From Hymenobacter lapidiphilus (GTDB taxonomy: Bacteria; Bacteroidota; Bacteroidia; Cytophagales; Hymenobacteraceae), in the NCBI RefSeq assembly GCF_013377885.1, contig NZ_JABKAU010000004.1, forward strand, positions 112,621 through 176,620: DNA of 64,000 bases, read 5' to 3'. Positions 60,251-64,000 of this stretch are shown here, in pieces; position 1 is the first letter of the stretch; every line of letters starts with the position of its first letter. The notes below the pieces were generated by a model. It made no database searches, was not told the origin of the DNA, and saw only the letters and a list, made by a program, of their open reading frames with translations. A program made the position numbers and the translations under genes.

Positions 60251-63043
60251 CTAGGAGAATAAGGGGAGCGGAATGCGCAGGCGGACGTGGGTGCCGAATT
60301 CGGGCGAGGAATCCACGGCCACGGTGCCGCCGAGCAGGGCCACGGCGTTGCGCACGGTGCGCAGGCCCAGGCCTTCGGCCACGGTCTGCGGGTCGAATCC
60401 GTGGCCGTTGTCCTCAGCCCGCAGGCTGACGCCGCCGGGCAGGGTTTCCAGCTCCAGCAGGGCGTCCGTGGCCCCGGCGTGCCGCACGATGTTGAGGGCC
60501 AGCTCCTGGGCCAGCCGAAAGAGGGTAACCTGCACGGGCTGCGGCAGCGCGGGCTCCTCGCCCAGGGTGTGGCAGTCGATGCGCAGCTGCGGCGTCGATA
60601 AATCGCGGCAGACGTCGCGCACGGCAGCCGCGAGGCCAAAGTCTATGAGCGAGGTGGGCACCAGCTCGTGGGCCAGCGTGCGGTTCTGGCGCATGGCTTC
60701 GGCCAGCAGACTGGCGGTTTGCTGGTGCAGGCCGGCCAGGGCGGGCAGCGCGTGCAGGGCAGGCGTGTCCAGCTGGTCGAGGCGCAGCTTGGTGGCGTAG
60801 AGCACCTGGCCCAGGCCGTTGTGGAGCACCTCGCCCAGGCGGCGGCGTTCGTCTTCCTGCGCCTGCAGAATGGCCATCAGCAACTCCTTGTGCCGGTCCA
60901 GCTTCAGGGCCAGGTTTTCTTCTTCCAGGCGCTGCACGTCGCTCACGTCCAGGCACACGCCCAGCACCCGCTCCGCCTCGCCCGGCACGTCGGGGATGGG
61001 CACGGCTTTAAAGCGTACGGTCTTCACCTGCTCGCCCACCCGCAGGCGCAGGGGGGCATCGAAGCGGCTGCTGCCGGCGGCCAGGGTGCGCAGCAGGCGG
61101 GCGGCGGCGGGCCGGTCGTCGTCCACTACGGCGTCGAGAAAGACCTGGAGCTGGACGGGGCTGCCTACGGGCCGGCCGAAGAGCTGGTAGAGGCCGTCGG
61201 ACCAGGTCAGCTCCTGGGTGCCCAGGTCGTAGTCCCAGCTGCCCATCGCGGCTACCGCTTCCGACTGTTGCAGCAGGGCGAAGCTCTTGGTCTGGGCCTG
61301 CTCCAGCAGCTTGCGGGGTGTGATGTCTTCGGCGGTGTAAAGCAGCCCGTCGCCGATTTTCACCCCCACCAGCCGAAACCAGCTGTTGAGCCCTTCGTGG
61401 TCATCTTGCACCTCAAAATCAGCCCGCTGGCCGGTTTCGACCACCGCCACGAGCCGCGCGAAAACGGGTGTGCGCCGGATGCCGGGGTTCAGCTCGCTGA
61501 AGCGCTGGCCGATGACGGTCTGGCCCAGGTAGTAGGCCTGAGTTGCCGGATTGACCAAAAGGAACTCAAAATCCAGGATGCCGCCCTGCTCATCGCGCAC
61601 GGCCCGCATCAGCACCACGATGGTGGTCACGGCATCGAACACGGACTGCAGCCGGGCCTGGCTTTCGCCCAGGGCCTGGGTGCGCTCGGCCACCTGCTGC
61701 TCCAGCCCGGCATTGAACGCCAGCAGCTGCGCTTCCACTCCCTCCCGGGCGCTCACGTCGGTGGCCACGGCAGCCACGGCCGTGATGGTGCCCTGGGCAT
61801 CGCGCAGCGGATGGTACACGAAATCGAGGTACACCGTGGTTAATTTGCCGTGGTGCAGTATCCGGGCGGACATTCCGTGGGCCACGTAGGGCTTGCCGGT
61901 GGCTCGCACGCCATCCAGCAGCTCCCGGAAGTCCTGGTCGCGGATTTCGGGCAGCGCCTCGAACAGGGGCCGCCCCAGCACCTCGGCCGCCGCCCGCCCC
62001 CAGATGGCTTCCAGTTTCGGGTTGCAGACTTGTACCACGTAGTCGGGGCCGGCAAACACGCCCATGGCCACGGGGGCCTGCTCAAAAAGCTCCTGCTGCC
62101 GCTGCCGCTGGGTTTCAAGCTCCCGGCGGGCCAGCACCTGCTCGGCCACGTCGTAGGCAAATACGGAGATACCGGCGGGCTGACCGTTCTCCTCGAAGCG
62201 CTGGTAAGTGAAGTTGAAGTAGTGGAGTTTGGGGGGCTGGCCGCCGGGCTGCGCCATCAGCAACGGCACCTCCGTGCCGGAGAACGTCTTGCCCGTGTGG
62301 TACACGCCATCGAGTAGGTCTACGAAGCCCTGGCTGGCTGCCTCTGGTGCCACTTCGCCCATGGGGCGGCCGCGCAGCTCCCCCCGGCCTGGATATAGCC
62401 GCTGGAAGGCGTCGTTGTATAATTCAATGCGGTGCTCCGGCCCCCGCAGCAAGGCAATCACGGCCGGGGTTTGCTCAAACATCTGGTAGAAGATTTCCCG
62501 CTCCCGCGCCCGCAGCTGCTGCGCGCGCCCGGCCGGCAGCTCAGCCTGCAGCGCCTCGGTGCGGGCCATGGCCTCGGTGCGCCGGAGCAGGGTATCAGTA
62601 GCAGTTTGTTGGGCCTTATACTGCGGTTGCGCCTGCTTCTGCGCCGTGATATCCTGCCAGTATACCACCCAGTCGGTAGCCTGCCGGGCACTGGCCATGG
62701 TAATCCATTGCTGGTGGTGGGGCAGAAAAAACTCCTGGGAGGTCTGCGCGGGGTGGCTGCTCGTCACTTCTACCAGGGCTCGGAGCAGGTCGGCGGGCAG
62801 CGTGCCGGGGGGCGCTTGCGCTAGCCTCGCGCCTTGCAGCTCCTGTTGCGGAACGCCCCACCAGCGGGCCGCCTGCTGGTTAAGGCGCAGCAGCGTGCCG
62901 TGCGCATCCAGCACCACCACGCCCCAGGGCAGGGCCTGCAGCAGGGATTCCGCATCGGTCCCGCTTCCCGTGGTGTTGCCGACAGGTACTTGGGAAAGAG
63001 GTGGTTCCGTGGGCCTGGGAACCTCGGATTTATTTTTGCGCAT
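60251..63043 (-). CDS. Multi-PAS sensor histidine kinase (HisKA_3, NarX-like)
   Basis: 930 residues. Several PAS repeats line the N-terminal two thirds ([60 protein letters not shown], and two further). The catalytic part has HisKA_3 [20 protein letters not shown] with the phosphorylated His, then an HATPase with [32 protein letters not shown] G1 and [16 protein letters not shown]. No membrane segment is apparent. It should phosphorylate the LuxR-type regulator encoded two bases downstream. Its PAS cores closely resemble those in the kinase at 47601-50111. Confidence 0.95.
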   Translation of the reverse strand: MRKNKSEVPRPTEPPLSQVPVGNTTGSGTDAESLLQALPWGVVVLDAHGTLLRLNQQAARWWGVPQQELQGARLAQAPPGTLPADLLRALVEVTSSHPAQTSQEFFLPHHQQWITMASARQATDWVVYWQDITAQKQAQPQYKAQQTATDTLLRRTEAMARTEALQAELPAGRAQQLRAREREIFYQMFEQTPAVIALLRGPEHRIELYNDAFQRLYPGRGELRGRPMGEVAPEAASQGFVDLLDGVYHTGKTFSGTEVPLLMAQPGGQPPKLHYFNFTYQRFEENGQPAGISVFAYDVAEQVLARRELETQRQRQQELFEQAPVAMGVFAGPDYVVQVCNPKLEAIWGRAAAEVLGRPLFEALPEIRDQDFRELLDGVRATGKPYVAHGMSARILHHGKLTTVYLDFVYHPLRDAQGTITAVAAVATDVSAREGVEAQLLAFNAGLEQQVAERTQALGESQARLQSVFDAVTTIVVLMRAVRDEQGGILDFEFLLVNPATQAYYLGQTVIGQRFSELNPGIRRTPVFARLVAVVETGQRADFEVQDDHEGLNSWFRLVGVKIGDGLLYTAEDITPRKLLEQAQTKSFALLQQSEAVAAMGSWDYDLGTQELTWSDGLYQLFGRPVGSPVQLQVFLDAVVDDDRPAAARLLRTLAAGSSRFDAPLRLRVGEQVKTVRFKAVPIPDVPGEAERVLGVCLDVSDVQRLEEENLALKLDRHKELLMAILQAQEDERRRLGEVLHNGLGQVLYATKLRLDQLDTPALHALPALAGLHQQTASLLAEAMRQNRTLAHELVPTSLIDFGLAAAVRDVCRDLSTPQLRIDCHTLGEEPALPQPVQVTLFRLAQELALNIVRHAGATDALLELETLPGGVSLRAEDNGHGFDPQTVAEGLGLRTVRNAVALLGGTVAVDSSPEFGTHVRLRIPLPLFS

Positions 63044-63181
63044 GCACGAGAGTTGGCCAAAGCGAGCCGCTGGTGTTCAGTTCCAAAGGCATACGCAAAA
63101 GCCCTCGTTTTGAATAAGCGTGGTTAAGAGCAGCACCGGACGAATGGGGTTCGGGTATTCCAACTCCTCCGTATCGACCTG

Positions 63182-63373
63182 TCAGGCGGCGTCCAGGGCC
63201 TGGCGCATTTGTCCCCAACTCAGTTCACCGGCCACGTAGCGCTCATAAAACTGCTGGGCCGCCGGCGGGGCCTTTGTTTTCAAGCGGGGTAGGAAGGTCA
63301 GCATCAACTCTAACACTGCCGCACGCTGAGCCGGGGTTTGGGCACTAGGGCCAAAGCGGGTATCGTATGCCAT
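63182..63373 (-). CDS. Small hypothetical protein
   Basis: 63 residues, MAYDTRFGPSAQTPAQRAAV, helical (LELMLTFLPRLKTKAPPAAQ, FYERYVAGELSWGQMRQALD). No known family. It lies upstream of the multi-PAS kinase on the same strand, about 140 bases away. Composition and pattern suggest a real gene, but the evidence is thin. Confidence 0.5.
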   Translation of the reverse strand: MAYDTRFGPSAQTPAQRAAVLELMLTFLPRLKTKAPPAAQQFYERYVAGELSWGQMRQALDAA

Positions 63374-63646
<273 letters not shown>

Positions 63647-64000
63647 ATGATACTAGGTTTCGACTCCGCATTTGTCCCCTCAATCCAGGCCGGCACCAAA
63701 ATGCACACCATCCGCCGGGGCTACCGCTGGCAGGCCGGCCAGCTCATTAGCTTCTGCCTGAACGAGGACCAGGCCACCGGCCGAACGTTTCGCCCCGACG
63801 CGGTAGTAAGCAGCACCCAGCACCTCCGTATTCTCGACGGCCAGCATCTATTCATCGACGCGCGCCCCATTCTCGGGGTCGAGTTAGAGCGGCTGGCCTA
63901 TCACGATGGATTCCCCAACGCGGATATGCTGCTTAACTGGTTTCAGGACCACTACGGCCCGGTCTTCGAAGGTCAGCTCATCCACTGGACGTCGGCCCGC
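63647..64000 (+). CDS. ASCH-like domain protein, 3' end outside window
   Basis: 118 codons from ATG 63647 without a stop run off the right edge. The translation begins MILGFDSAFVPSIQAGTKMH and continues TIRRGYRWQAGQLISFCLNE, then ARPILGVELERLAYHDGFPN and MLLNWFQDHYGPVFEGQLIH. KxHTIR and the later DGF...WF...YG segment match the pattern of ASCH/PUA-like proteins, which occur often in phages and bind nucleic acid or modified nucleotides. Its phage-like nature hints at a second phage block at the edge. Confidence 0.6.
   Translation, partial: MILGFDSAFVPSIQAGTKMHTIRRGYRWQAGQLISFCLNEDQATGRTFRPDAVVSSTQHLRILDGQHLFIDARPILGVELERLAYHDGFPNADMLLNWFQDHYGPVFEGQLIHWTSAR

Overview
The window comes from a high-G+C member of the Bacteroidota, most likely a Hymenobacter-like cytophagal bacterium. 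The signs are secreted proteins with C-terminal type IX secretion (T9SS) sorting domains, a TonB-dependent receptor, a tRNA promoter of the Bacteroidota form (TTG, 19 bases, TAnnTTTG), MutS, Mfd and MoxR proteins of Bacteroidota type, and a G+C-rich codon bias broken by a few A+T-rich islands. The genus is an inference; no rRNA is present.

Layout. 1-31.7 kb looks like ordinary chromosome. It holds the end of a TonB-dependent receptor and a T9SS surface protein, a glycosyltransferase/flippase pair, a methyltransferase, a MoxR ATPase, tRNA-Leu and tRNA-Gly flanking an HNH nuclease, mutS, a SpoU-type RNA methylase, a T9SS-exported M36 metalloprotease, a J-domain membrane protein, a YajQ-type protein, an acetyltransferase, a thioesterase, a NYN/cold-shock RNA-binding protein, a membrane hydrolase, mfd, a fasciclin-domain protein, nicotinate phosphoribosyltransferase and a LuxR-type response regulator. 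Long inverted repeats of two families sit between these genes. An A+T-rich island (about 25.5-27.8 kb) carries a tightly coupled DUF262 gene and HEPN nuclease gene, a plausible defence module.

31.7-46.9 kb is a phage-derived integrated element. It starts at a detached tRNA 3' end with its terminator. It holds an S24-type repressor with palindromic operators, divergent early genes, a lambda-O-like replication gene with five internal iterons followed by an A+T-rich stretch, a frameshifted VRR-NUC gene, a large single-chain type IIG restriction-modification enzyme with a low-G+C specificity domain, an opposite-strand lysis-like cassette, a C-rich apparently non-coding stretch, a SLOG-domain gene, and a rightward set including a SymE-like gene and a RecE-like exonuclease. 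No terminase, capsid, tail or integrase gene is visible.

46.9-63.4 kb is rich in signalling and stress functions: a CheY-like regulator and a multi-PAS histidine kinase; an AraC regulator upstream of a hemerythrin-like protein, DoxX, a chromate-type transporter and a shortened membrane-fusion protein; an IS5-like element next to a PAP2 phosphatase; an ECF sigma factor, a stand-alone CheB-like protein, a STAS-like protein, and a second multi-PAS kinase in an operon with a LuxR-type regulator. The right edge cuts a gene resembling the ASCH-domain proteins common in phages, so another phage-like block may begin there or the element may continue.
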